Assembly: GCA_015680685.1 (NCBI GenBank)
Contig: MNCI01011534.1
Location: 456,892 to 491,718, forward strand
Reading direction: 5' to 3'
Length of the DNA: 34,827 nucleotides
From: Gnetum montanum
Taxonomy: Eukaryota > Streptophyta > Gnetopsida > Gnetales > Gnetaceae
Made by a program: the position numbers and the translations under genes. Positions 10,807 to 20,842 of this stretch are shown piece by piece. The first letter of the stretch is position 1. Every line of letters starts with the position of its first letter. Under the pieces are notes generated by a model. The model had not been told where the DNA came from. It made no database searches and saw nothing but the letters and a program-made list of their open reading frames with translations.

Positions 10807-11803
10807 ATAAAATTTTAGCAAAATGAATGGCTTGCCAGATTTAGCAAGTTATAGAGGGTATCATCAGACCTAAGTAAACAAGTTTTTTTAAAGATAGACG
10901 TATCTTAAATAATGTTATTGCAACTTGGAAGGGAATATAGAAGGCTTTTGATACTAACTAGGACATTACTTTTACTAAGTTATATTAGGTTAAAGCTTAT
11001 GATAGGATTGAATGAAATTTAGCTATTATATATCTTTGTCAATTTGGATTTGGTGATTATTTTATTCATCGATATCTTATTTACTAATGCTAATACTTAA
11101 GTTGCTACAAATTTTGAATTCAATTTTTCCTTTTCTCTTTAGTGGTTAGTTTGTTAAGGTTGTCTTCTAGCTCCTTATCTTTTTATTATTATTGCAAACT
11201 TTTTGTTACATAATTTGCATTATGATCTACAAAGAAATATCATTAAGTGAATTTTAATTAATGATCAAGGCATGCACTTGTTTAACATGCATTTTGCAAA
11301 TGATTCCTTTTTATGATTACCAATTCTTTGCAACATATCAATACTTAATTATTTAGAATAAAAGAATATAACAAGTTATTTGACTCTTGTATTAATTGGC
11401 AAAGATTTAATATTTATTATAATGAAAATATTGATCAGTGGATTACTCTCAAGCCTTGGAAAATCTTGAAAAAAGATTCTATCTTCAAAATTTTAGAAAT
11501 ACACTTTTTATGAGCCTAATCTAAATACTTTATGGAATTTTGTGATTAATAAATTGAAAAAAAAAAACTTAATAAAGACAAAGGAAAAGGTTCACCCTTG
11601 CAAGAAAAATTTTAGTTATTAAGTAGATGCTTCAACCTACTCATTTTTATTGCTCTAGTTTTTGGGCTCATATCAAAACTTCTTATGATAAAAATTAATT
11701 ATATTATTTATCAGTTTTTGTGATTTGCTAAACAACATAGAAAAGACTTGTCTATAATTGCTTGGAATATTTTCACTTGCAGTAAGAAAGATAAAGGACT
11801 TGG
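10807..11803 (+). pseudogene. L1-like LINE (family A), RT continuation
   Basis: Picks up the LINE A reading interrupted at about 8410. It shows KILAK (10807-), then EGIIRP and FFKDRRILNNVIATWKG (about 10850-10945), box A KAYDRIE (10993-11013), FGFGD, box B LAPYLFIIIANFLLHNL (about 11167-11220), the MHFANDSFL form of the catalytic (F/Y)xDD box (11287-11313), and the post-RT IAWNIF..KKDKGLG signature (about 11757-11803). In MHFANDSFL the first catalytic Asp is Asn. Stops and frameshifts are frequent. The protein similarity stops abruptly at 11803, exactly before an LTR-like TGTAACACCC. Confidence 0.75.
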
Positions 11804-13585
11804 TGTAACACCCTCCTTCCTAGGCCTTAGGTTGGCAAGCATTATGTTGGGTAGAATCCTTAATGAAATGATAGATCATGGCAAGAGATGAGAATGAACA
11901 AACTACATAGCAAAAGGAGAAGAAAAAGCGTGGCATGACCCAAAGAAAAGAACAATGAGAACTAAACAATGGAAGAAAGATATACATGAACATAAAAATC
12001 ACATAAATATAAATATGTTGAAAAAGAAGTAGGATAACATAAACTATAAAACTGAATCCAATAATATATATGAATAATATAATGTTATAGGTCTAAATCA
12101 TACATGATCCATAAATCCATAAATGGGAAAAGAGAATTGGTGTCTAATAAAAAGCTGAAAATGCCAAATATAATAGCCAAACTCTAAATTGAAAAATAAT
12201 ATCATGATAAAAAAATTCTTCAAAAGTTCCCATCTCCATCCAATCGTTCAATCTAAAAATACAATGGGTTATCAGTATAAAATTGAGTGAGAAAAATTGG
12301 CAACATCTCCAATCATTGAATGGATAAATCTCATGGGGATCAATAGCAACATGTTTGACTTGTAAAATATGTTAGCTTAACAAGTTCACAAACAAACAAC
12401 CAAACATATAGACAAGCACACAAACACATAGCCAAAACATCCATCCAACAAATAGTGCTAAAACCAAGATTAGCCCACTCCAATTGTCACCACAAACAAG
12501 GAGACTGACATGCACCATACTTTGTGTCAATTATGTATGTTGTGATGTGCACGTGCCAAATTCCAATACCAACTTGTAACCAAAGCAAATATCAAATTAC
12601 CATACACATGGATTTATTATTAATCTCAACTGAAACATAAAGCGTCACTTAGGACATCACTTCCAAAGTTCCCAAAACATATCAATGCTAGAGGTGTCAC
12701 ACAAAACATTACTTCTAATATTTTGGAGGCATAAATAAAAAAAGAGTAATAAGCCATGAAATCATTCTTTTTTGTAGGATGGGGCCTACCTTGAAATCCA
12801 CACTAATGCATCTCAATGGGGTCAATCGTAAAGCCATCTCTAACTAGCCACATAAACTTGATGCTAGATCCATCATCTAATAACTAAACAACATACAAAC
12901 ATACATCTAAATTGATGATGGAGGACAATAACAACTCTAGAGATTTCATCTCATCCATAGACCCAACAATCCAAGAGATTATCACAAGGATACTAGTCTA
13001 TGGAATCACATGTTACCATCATCCAAACCCAACACATGAAAAGCCCAACATCAAGAAGAATTAAATTCAATGTCTAAGAGATCTCAAAAAAATCTCGATA
13101 TATCGATAAAATTCACAAGGAAAGAACATGATCACGATTGCAAAATATTGATAATATAAGAACATGGAAAAGGATCAAAGTCACCAATAGTCAACAATCT
13201 CATAAGGGTTAATGCTCATACCAAGGAATGTCCACTTGGTCTAGATGGTGTAATAAAATTGAAGATTCCAATAAAATGAATCAATGGAAGCATGTCATAG
13301 GAATGTAATTACAACAAATTTCAAGGAAATTAATTGAGGTAAGATGAATGTTATAACAAATTGATAAAATACACCATCGATGAAGATTCAACCAAACCAA
13401 AATTAACCAAGTAAGAGAGATAATCCAAAAATGAAAGACATAAAGAAGATTAGTATCAGTTCAACAAATACAAAAGATTTGATAGGGATTTGAAAGCATA
13501 AAAGCCAAGAAATCCAAGTTATAGGCAAAATTGAGGGATAAAACTTCTCAAAATTCAAGTTTACATCAGAATTGGGCTTGAAGGA
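11804..13585. other. Unassigned repeat-like DNA starting with TGTAACACCC
   Basis: The L1 coding remnant is cut at 11803 and followed by TGTAACACCCTCC, a common plant LTR 5' start. That suggests an LTR element was inserted here, but no matching 3' end or second copy is visible. A similar TATAACACCCTC occurs at about 13844, yet the sequences after the two motifs differ. No coding signature was recognised in the interval. Confidence 0.35.
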
Positions 13586-13835
13586 AAGACATCTTGAGAT
13601 TTAGAAGACATCTTGGATGAGATGTCTTAGGTAGGATTAGAAAATTTAGGATGTCTAGAAGATGTCTTAGAAAAATTGGAGACATCTCAGGTGAGGTGTC
13701 TCATGAGATGGTAACATGTCTTTAGTGGGTATGAGATGTCTCAAGCCAAGTTAAGACATTTGAGGTGAGACATCTCAAGTGAGATGTCTTAGCAAAATTA
13801 GAGATGTCTCAGCTTGAGTGGAGATGTTTTACCAA
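13586..13835. repeat. Cluster of AGACATCT / AGATGTCT motifs in both orientations
   Basis: About 14 exact or near copies of the octamer AGACATCT or its complement AGATGTCT in 250 bases, often extended to GAGATGTCTTAG or AGACATCTCAG. One pair forms a perfect 10-base inverted repeat with a 2-base spacer (13768-13777 and 13780-13789). Spacing is irregular (about 10-35 bases), so it is not a simple tandem array. Confidence 0.75.
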
Positions 13836-13845
13836 GAAAACTATA

Positions 13846-14775
13846 ACACCCTCATTAATTATCTATAAGTTTCTATAAATAACTAATAGAGATGCTATGA
13901 ACCCTAAGGATATGGATTTAACCTTGATTTTCTAACTCAAAAGAAAGAAACAAAATAGTTAAAAATTATTAATTAAGAGCATAAATATTGAAAAGAAATA
14001 TAGCGTAGAAAAATTTTATAATACTCACATATATAATTAAATAAAATTTATTTAAAGAAAATTAGAGATTTATGTAGCCAAAAAAGGTAGATGTCTAAAA
14101 ATTTCACTAGGTGCATCATAAAATAATACATAAAATAAAAATCATAACGACACTTGTTTCACCTCAATCTGATGTTTAAAAATAAAGTTATTCACATTTT
14201 AAGTTACTAAATCAAATAATGAAATATTAATATATCATAAATAATAAATTAAAAATGTTCCTTGCAATCTCATAATCTTGATGGCATAGATGGAAAATTC
14301 ATATCTATCATACTTTATTATTTATTCACAAAAATAGGTACATAGCTTAAATATTTAAAAAATGTACAAAGTCTCTATTTTACAAAAATATAAAATATAC
14401 AAAAACTATTTTTGAAGTTTAGAAGGTCCATGTTGTACAGAATTGATCCACCTTTTGTCCCATGTCCCTCTTTTGGAGATTTCCTACCTACTTCAGGTTC
14501 TCTACATTGAGATGTAGGAGGAGTCAAAACCTCTCAAATAAGAAAGGTTATTATGTTTCCCTCTTCATGAAGCATAAAGGTTATGGGCCAGGTAAATGTT
14601 TTCAATTAAATATTCAAAAATATTTCAAAGTTGAGAATTGCCATAAATTTTTCAAAAATTCAAAGGAAATCCAAAAATCCAAAAGAAATCTAAATATTCA
14701 AAGAATGTATATTTTATCCAAGCATCTTTGAAGGTTGGGTCATGGTTATCCTCACTACCAACAAGAATCATTAGG
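13846..14775. other. AT-rich DNA with no gene
   Basis: Strongly AT-rich, with no protein remnant. Its last 80 bases (from about 14699: CAAAGAATGTATATTTTA, then GGTCATGGTTATCCTCACTA) resemble sequence at 15773-15840 beyond the solo LTR. Confidence 0.4.
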
Positions 14776-15679
14776 TGATGAGTGACAAGGTACCCCTACA
14801 CCCAACCATACGAATCACAAGTCGTTCACGCACGATCCAGTTGAATTCTATAGACTTTGTCATTTCCAGCGCACTAGTTCTTTAGGAAGTGAATCTAGTG
14901 TTAAGGTCAATCATTGTCTTCCCAATTACACTTGTGACGTTCATTGGTATGATTAAGTGTAATTGAGGCATCTGATTTTTATCATTTTATGTTTTATAGT
15001 TTGGTGCTTGAAATGTAGATAAAAGGAATTTGATTAACTAATCTAAATTAATCAATTAACTAGCATTTAACTAATCCTAACATAAGCATTCGATCCCACT
15101 TTTCGTACATGTCCTAAACCCACGTATTCACTGTTGGGTGACCAAGTGCTACGCTACTAGGCGTACCAAGCAATAACACTACTGGGATTAGCAAGCGAAT
15201 ACGTGTTATGCTTGAAACGGTCATACTTATGTGTGTAATCTATCTCGCTTAATTGCCTCATTAATGTAATAATTGAGAAATATTTAATAACTTAATTGAA
15301 AGCATTTAATAAATAATTGGAAATAGTAAATGCATAAATAAAATAGCTAATTTATCCAAAGTGCTGCAAGGTTTATCAAAAAGCTCATCTTTTTTACCGC
15401 ACACACTATTGTGCTCAGGTACAATAATGCTTGAATAAAGATCTGTACACTTAATAACTCCTACTGCGGCACTCGGGGGAAAAATTCTAACTTTTGAATG
15501 AAAAAAATGCAAGAGCTTTGCTGCAACTACAATCTAATTATGTCATAAATGCAACTGTAAGCATGTACTTATAGCCGAAAATCAAGAAAATCGACATTGC
15601 ATTGACAAGGCCTCATCAACGCATGGTAAGATGCATCGACTAGGCCTCATTGACATAGCCAACTTAATGCGACTCATCA
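14776..15679 (-). mobile_element. Solo LTR, TGATGAGT family, with near-perfect target duplication
   Basis: Starts TGATGAGTGACAAGG (14776) and ends GACTCATCA (15679), the same palindromic ends as the complete element at 19013-25589; the first 80 bases are closely similar to the equivalent part of that element's LTRs. Flanking 5-mers are TTAGG (14771-14775) and TCAGG (15680-15684), a target duplication with one C/T transition. Length 904 bp. No internal region, PBS or PPT is attached, so this is a product of LTR-LTR recombination. By analogy with the complete copy, the transcriptional direction is minus. Confidence 0.8.
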
Positions 15680-16049
15680 TCAGGTCTTCGAATAACCTCA
15701 TTACTATCATTGAATTATTCTTTAAATTATTTTAATGTCCAAAAATATCACAAAGTTTTCCAGCAAAAATCCAAAGAATGTATATTTTAACTATGCATCT
15801 CGAAAGGCTACGTCGTGGTTATTCCCACTACCAAAAGAATATATTAACAACTCTTAGAATAGCCTCACCACTATCATCAGATTGTTTTTGTGACCCCAAA
15901 TATCGCTCATGGTTGGGTCTTGACAATAACCTCGCTACTAACATCGTCAATGACTAAGGCACATGTATAATCAAAAGGATATATCTTGACTATGCCTCAC
16001 CACAATTTTGACTTTTAAGTTTTGATTTTTCTTCCTCTTCCTCTACTAC
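15680..16049. repeat. Degenerate short interspersed motif region
   Basis: Contains several loose copies of a motif like TTGACTATGCCTCACCACTA: about 15685-15715, 15800-15840, 15855-15880, 15915-15945 and 15985-16010. Related sequence is at 14735-14765 on the other side of the solo LTR. Before the LTR inserted, these were neighbours in one repeat block. No coding signal. Confidence 0.45.
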
Positions 16050-16677
16050 CACTTCACCTTTTGGTAGTCCACAATCGGAAATCTTGTGCTACCATTTCAT
16101 CAATCAACTTACCAAGTGTGGTGGGGATGGTTGATAGGCAAATTGAAAAAAATGAGGAGGTAGTCAATCTTGGTAACATAGAAGGTGGCAGTGGTAACTA
16201 TTACAGGAGATTAGGGAAAGTGCAGCAGGAATCTTGGTCAGGATTGTAAGATAGGGTGAAGAGTTTTCATGATTTTCTTATCATAAGAGATTTTGCATTA
16301 TCTGTCTGGCCATTTTGTGTTACGTTCATAGTTTAGACAGTAGTTATAAAATAGTGGCCAATGTATTTTGGAGATTCTAAATTCGAAGGCTACCTTAACA
16401 TCAATTGTATAATTGTCATCCAAGTTCAAACGATGGCATGGCATTAACTACTTTGTCTCTGCTTTGTGTAAGGCCTTGACTTCATGCTGGCATTTTGTCA
16501 CATTTGATGTGTCAATATTCCAAGTGGATCATAATTTTTACTATAATTCTTGCTTATTTGTATTGTTTTTTTTTGTTACAAATAACTTGCATGGGGTTAT
16601 AACTAATAGGATTGCTAATTATTATGGGATTAAAACTTATTGATCGTGGTCCTATGTTGGCAAGGGAGAGTTGATAT
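16050..16677. repeat. Dispersed repeat, copy 1 (partner at 27988-28577)
   Basis: Parallels 27988-28577 from GAAATCTTGTGCTACC through GGTAACA.AGAAGGTGG and TAATTGTCATCCAAGTTCAAA to AGTTGATAT, with one extra segment of about 76 bases (16115-16175) here. Many differences are C-to-T or G-to-A changes at sites that are CpG in copy 2, so copy 1 is the more methylation-decayed copy. No family identified; an open frame at 16022-16249 has no recognisable domain. Confidence 0.8.
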
Positions 16678-18229
16678 GAATGTTTAGCCCCCAAACTTTG
16701 AGTTGCATGCAAGTGCAAGGATAGCAAAAACCATAGGAATTTTAAAAAAAGTTGCAAGAATATGTAAAAAATACAAAGAATTGAAAAGATCACAAAACGA
16801 GGACATAAGATAAAACTTGCAAGTAAATTATAATGTTTTAAACATGATTAAAATAATCACATAATCAAAAGAGCACCAAACTTGGGCCATCCTTTTTCAC
16901 ACCACCTTGTTTAATCATAATTATAATATATAAACTTTGTAAATCATAATTTTACTACATATATATTATAATTTATAATTAAAACTTCATTCTCAATCTC
17001 ACAAGGTAAAATTTATTAGTATAGACGACACTTTTGAGCACTCAATTTATAGTAAACTTTAGGAAGAGTACATGCTTCTTTTAGATCATTACTAGCCATA
17101 ACTTTCATATTTTTCCTTAGTTTATTTTTTTAATTTATTTTTTGGAAAATAGAAAGGGGGTGATGAAAAAGGATAAGTAAAAATGAGATGAATTGTGGAA
17201 AATTAGAAAAATGTAGGAGAATATTTTTGTTCTTTTTTTTTTGAATTTTTGGGAAATGGGTTAAAAAGGAAATGTAGGCTAGGGTGAGGATTGCTGTCGG
17301 ACCCCATCACACTTAAGAACTTATTACACTACCAATGAACATGGTCCTCTTTTTTATTTTTATTTTTATTTTTTGAAGAAACTTTGCTCATGGTGCACAC
17401 TTCATTCTTAAGGTAGGAATTCCAACACAAGTCTGGCCAATTAGCTGCACTATCAAAGAACATGGTCCTTTTGAAAACTTTGCCCATGGTGCAGTTCAAC
17501 CCTTGTGCATGTGCCTTTAATTATAAGCTAGATGGCATCATAGTAGGTCTCTTGGGTGGCTAAGGGTTCTCAAGTGAAGAGGAACACACTCCACCATGTT
17601 GCTCATAGGATAGCTATGGATCATCACACTTGAGAGCTAGGGCATATGAGAGGGAAATGAAATTTTCTAAGGTTACCTAGTGATTGTGGCTAACCATTCT
17701 TCAGCCTCACATGTTCTACATTAATATGACTATGATAATAACACGATAAGTTAGCATAAATCCCATCCTCCATAATCCAACATAATTAATAAAACCAAAA
17801 CCTTGAAATAGATTGGGAGGAACCATAGAGTTATTAAAATATGTTATATAAAGAAGGTTTTATACAATAGTAATATGATATAACATGAAAACTATGTAAA
17901 AAATTATACTTGAATTATATTCAAATGGTGTTATGATGACCCAATGCCTAGTAACTCAAATGATCATAATGATTATTAAAATCATATTGAAAAGCATAAA
18001 TAGATCAAACCAAAACTAATATGTTCAGAAAGAGATGGTGGTAGACTTAACATGCATGAGAAGAGGATGGAAATGCAAAGAAAATATGCAAATGCAACGA
18101 TATACAAATGAAATGCATGAAGAATGAGAAGAAAGTACGTAATTAAGGATCTACCAACTGTCCATGAGGGGCACTTGAGTAGAAATGCTTTAAATAAAAT
18201 GCATTAAAATTTCTTTTTAATTTGTATCC
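16678..18229. other. Non-coding DNA downstream of the Ty3/gypsy integrase tail
   Basis: For the minus-strand gypsy relic this is the 3' side, where its 3' UTR and LTR should lie, but no LTR end pair could be defined. It holds a short direct repeat (about 17330-17404 and 17447-17497) sharing GAACATGGTCCT and ACTTTGC(T/C)CATGGTGCA. No gene. Confidence 0.4.
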
Positions 18230-18721
18230 TTACAAATTAGCAACTTTATAAACATTGGGACTGATGACATCTGTGACTTGGTATGGGCCTGACCACATAG
18301 GAGAAAACTTATTTTGAGGACCTGGACTAGATGCTCTATCTCTTTTTAGAACTAGATCTCCTACTTTAAAGACTTTTGTTGCATATTTCTTGTTCAACCA
18401 TATTTTAACAATTTGTTGATGATTAAGATTAGGAAAATCAATACATAATCGTAATTCACTTGTTTGTTTTCTAACATGCACTAAATTTGATATCCAACTT
18501 GAATGTTTCATAGGATAAATAATTTTAGATTCTAAAAGTTTATCAATTCCTACTTTCATCAAAGTTTTAATCCTGGGATTAACAAGTCTAAATTTTTGTT
18601 TAAATGGTTTGGTTTTAGGTTTAAGAGATATAGTATATATCATCACCAAAGGCTGAAATGTTTTATGATCCTTATAAGTCCAAGTTAAACAATCATTAAA
18701 TTTGTGTAATGATTCAATCAA
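18230..18721 (-). pseudogene. Ty3/gypsy pol relic: RT start fused to integrase C-terminus
   Basis: 163 open codons. The N-terminal half matches the entry to a gypsy RT: LTWTYKDHKTFQP, then FRLVNPRIKTLMKVGIDKLL, then SELRLCIDFPNLNHQ (residues about 108-122). The next residues, WLNKKYATKVFKVGDLVLKR, and the NKFSPMWSGPYQV motif (GPY/F module) belong to the integrase C-terminal domain. The rest of RT, RNase H and the integrase core are therefore missing: an internal deletion that happened to keep the frame open. It continues on the minus strand from the broken region 18722-19012 and, beyond the inserted element, from 25595-26475. Not a functional gene. Confidence 0.8.
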
Positions 18722-19012
18722 GTTTCATTTTTCATTTGCATGTAAGTAAGCTCCTATTTTAATAAGGTAGTGTTGTCCTTTCTTTTGAATTGAATTGTTT
18801 CTATTTTAGCTAACATTTTCCAATTAGTATTTTTACATATTTCTTTAGTTTTGGTATGTAATTAATCAAATAAAGCTTCTCTAGCTACTATTTTTAGGGA
18901 AAATTTAATTTGAAAAATAGGACATCCTTTGACATAGCTTCTTCATTAATTAGAGTAACTTTAAAACATTGATAACTAAATTCACCCTTGGAAAATAAAA
19001 ATTCATGAATAT
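18722..19012 (-). pseudogene. Ty3/gypsy relic, segment before the RT
   Basis: Broken minus-strand frames are readable as KVTLINEEAMSKDVLFFK, then KTKEICKNTNWKMLAKI, leading into the RT entry at 18721. The last five bases (19008-19012, AATAT) are the target duplication of the inserted LTR element. Confidence 0.5.
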
Positions 19013-19882
19013 TGATGAGTGGCAAGGTACCCCTACACTCAACCATACGAATACGAGCGCTTCATGCATGATCCAGTTGAACTCCGCAAACGAGCTAGTT
19101 GTGGTATCTAGACAGTTACTCATAGATCGTAGTTCGCTGTCTTCCCACCTAAACTAGTATTAGCTTTTTCACGTATGGTTTAGTCCAGAGTGAGGTGTAT
19201 GATGTGTTTCTACACTAATGCTACTCCTAGGTATGATGGGAAATAATATCAACTAAGCTAGGAGAGAGGATGAGAGAGAATCTAAATTAGCCTAAGTGTG
19301 ATGAGCATCCATTCCTTAATCATCCATACACATCTTGGACCTCATGCATGACTACCACTGGGATTACCAAGCACATGGCCTAGGTACGCTACTGGGTTAC
19401 CAAGTAGTCACACTTAAATGCTCGTGATTAAGTCGTACTCATTCCACGTTACTAGGAGATAAGGGTAGAGAGATATTAACTAAGAAAGAAATAAATAACA
19501 ATAAAAATTAAATAATTAAGCTAAGTGGATGCTGCAATGATGAAGTAATCTTGATCTTTATTGCCGATCATGTGTGTGTCCAAGTACATCACACTCGAAT
19601 AAGGATGTTGTACAATTACAATCATCACACTGCGAGCATGCATTGGGAGAAAGGGTTGAGAGGAAAAACTGACAAAAAGTCCCTACCTTAATACTAAAAC
19701 TAAAAAAAATTAAAACTTAAAAACCTAATACTTAAAAAATTTCTTACCAAATTTTCCTGCCTCTTATTTATAGATGAGGAGACAGGCTATGATATCGCGT
19801 ACGTGATATCGTGTCTAGGCTGTGATATTGCGTATGTGATATCATGGGTGCAATATCACAGCTAACAATTTATGACTCATCA
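19013..19882 (-). repeat. 3' LTR of the nested element
   Basis: 870 bases with perfect inverted ends TGATGAGT (19013-19020) and ACTCATCA (19875-19882). Contains two 20-base near-palindromes around GATATC (19791-19810 and 19824-19843). Confidence 0.9.
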
Positions 19883-19893
19883 TACCCCCACAA
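19883..19893 (-). promoter_or_regulatory. Polypurine tract
   Basis: The minus strand reads TTGTGGGGGTA directly before the 3' LTR. This is the usual place and composition for the second-strand primer. Confidence 0.65.
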
Positions 19894-20049
19894 CTATATG
19901 AAAACTCATCCCTGAGTTAAAGTGAGAATAAGCTCCATTGATTACACAGTGGATAGGTATGGGATTATTGACTGACTAGAATGGATTCATGCCGTAGTGT
20001 GGAATCAGAACAAGATTGAGACACAACATGAAGAATGCAAAAGAAAATC

Positions 20050-20842
20050 CTATAACTACAAAATTGGGTGGAACTCATGTAGTTCTTGGTGCCGATGGCT
20101 CCTCCATGGGTGCCTTTCCCTTGTCTTGCACTCCATGTCTTGGGATTTAATGGCGTTGAAGTATGGCTTGGAGTTTCTCCTCTTGTAAGACCTTGAGTGC
20201 CTTGGCGTGCATGTAAGTTTGCGCTTGTGCCATAGAGGCATCCCAGTCAGCCTTCTCTTTTTCTTCCACCACCCTTTTATTCTCTGTCAACAGTTTATTA
20301 AGTTGCTCGGTTCTAAAAGTGTCTAGCTGGTTCTAAGCAATCTTTGGCCCTGTAGTTGGAGGGTTTAATACTTCCTAAATGGCTTGAACAAAGAAATCAA
20401 CATTCATGCTACAAATGTTAACCATGGTGCCTTGTTCTTTGTTGTGCCAAGATTGGTACATTTCCCCTAAGTACCAGGCACTGCTTTCAGAGAGGGTATG
20501 CCATAATGGAAACCCTTTGAGGTGATCCCTAACGACCTCTAGAGAAAATTCTACAAAAGGTTCAAATTTTAATTCCACGATCACTGCAGTTAATATGGAC
20601 CTTTCATGGATGGCCTAAACACAATCCTAGGGCAACGTGAGATGTCGTCCCTGTTCAGACACTACAGCAGCTCCTCCTTCTACTTGCCTTGCTTGTACAG
20701 TGGTAGGGTCTTCTTGATGGATACTAAATGATTATTCTTCTTGCTCTACATGTTTTTTGGTAGGAACTTGTCCTTCACCTCTCCTAGGTCACTTGATCAC
20801 ACCTTGAGTAGGACCTTCCTATTGTCTACATTTCGAGGCCAT
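20050..20842 (-). pseudogene. Decayed second ORF of the nested element, unknown protein
   Basis: A single frame can be followed from ATG 20840-20842 (MASKCRQ) for about 230-265 codons to about 20050, interrupted by roughly nine stops but with no frameshift needed. The N-terminal part is polar (PTTVQARQVEGGAAVVSEQG). The middle part, VEFSLEVVRDHLKGFPLWHT then AWYLGEMYQSW, is globular-looking. The C-terminal part is charged and probably coiled coil (EQLNKLLTENKRVVEEKEKA, then HAKALKVLQEEKLQ). I recognise no domain: it is not protease, RT, RNase H or integrase. It lies just before the PPT, the position of extra ORFs in some plant LTR elements. A gag-related coiled-coil protein is another possibility. 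Confidence 0.5.

Noticed and set aside
11804-13855. TGTAACACCCTC at 11804 and TATAACACCCTC at about 13844 as a pair of LTR starts
   Set aside because: The sequences after the two motifs are unrelated, no matching 3' ends or target duplication were found, and CTTGG (the bases before 11804) does not recur at a suitable place.
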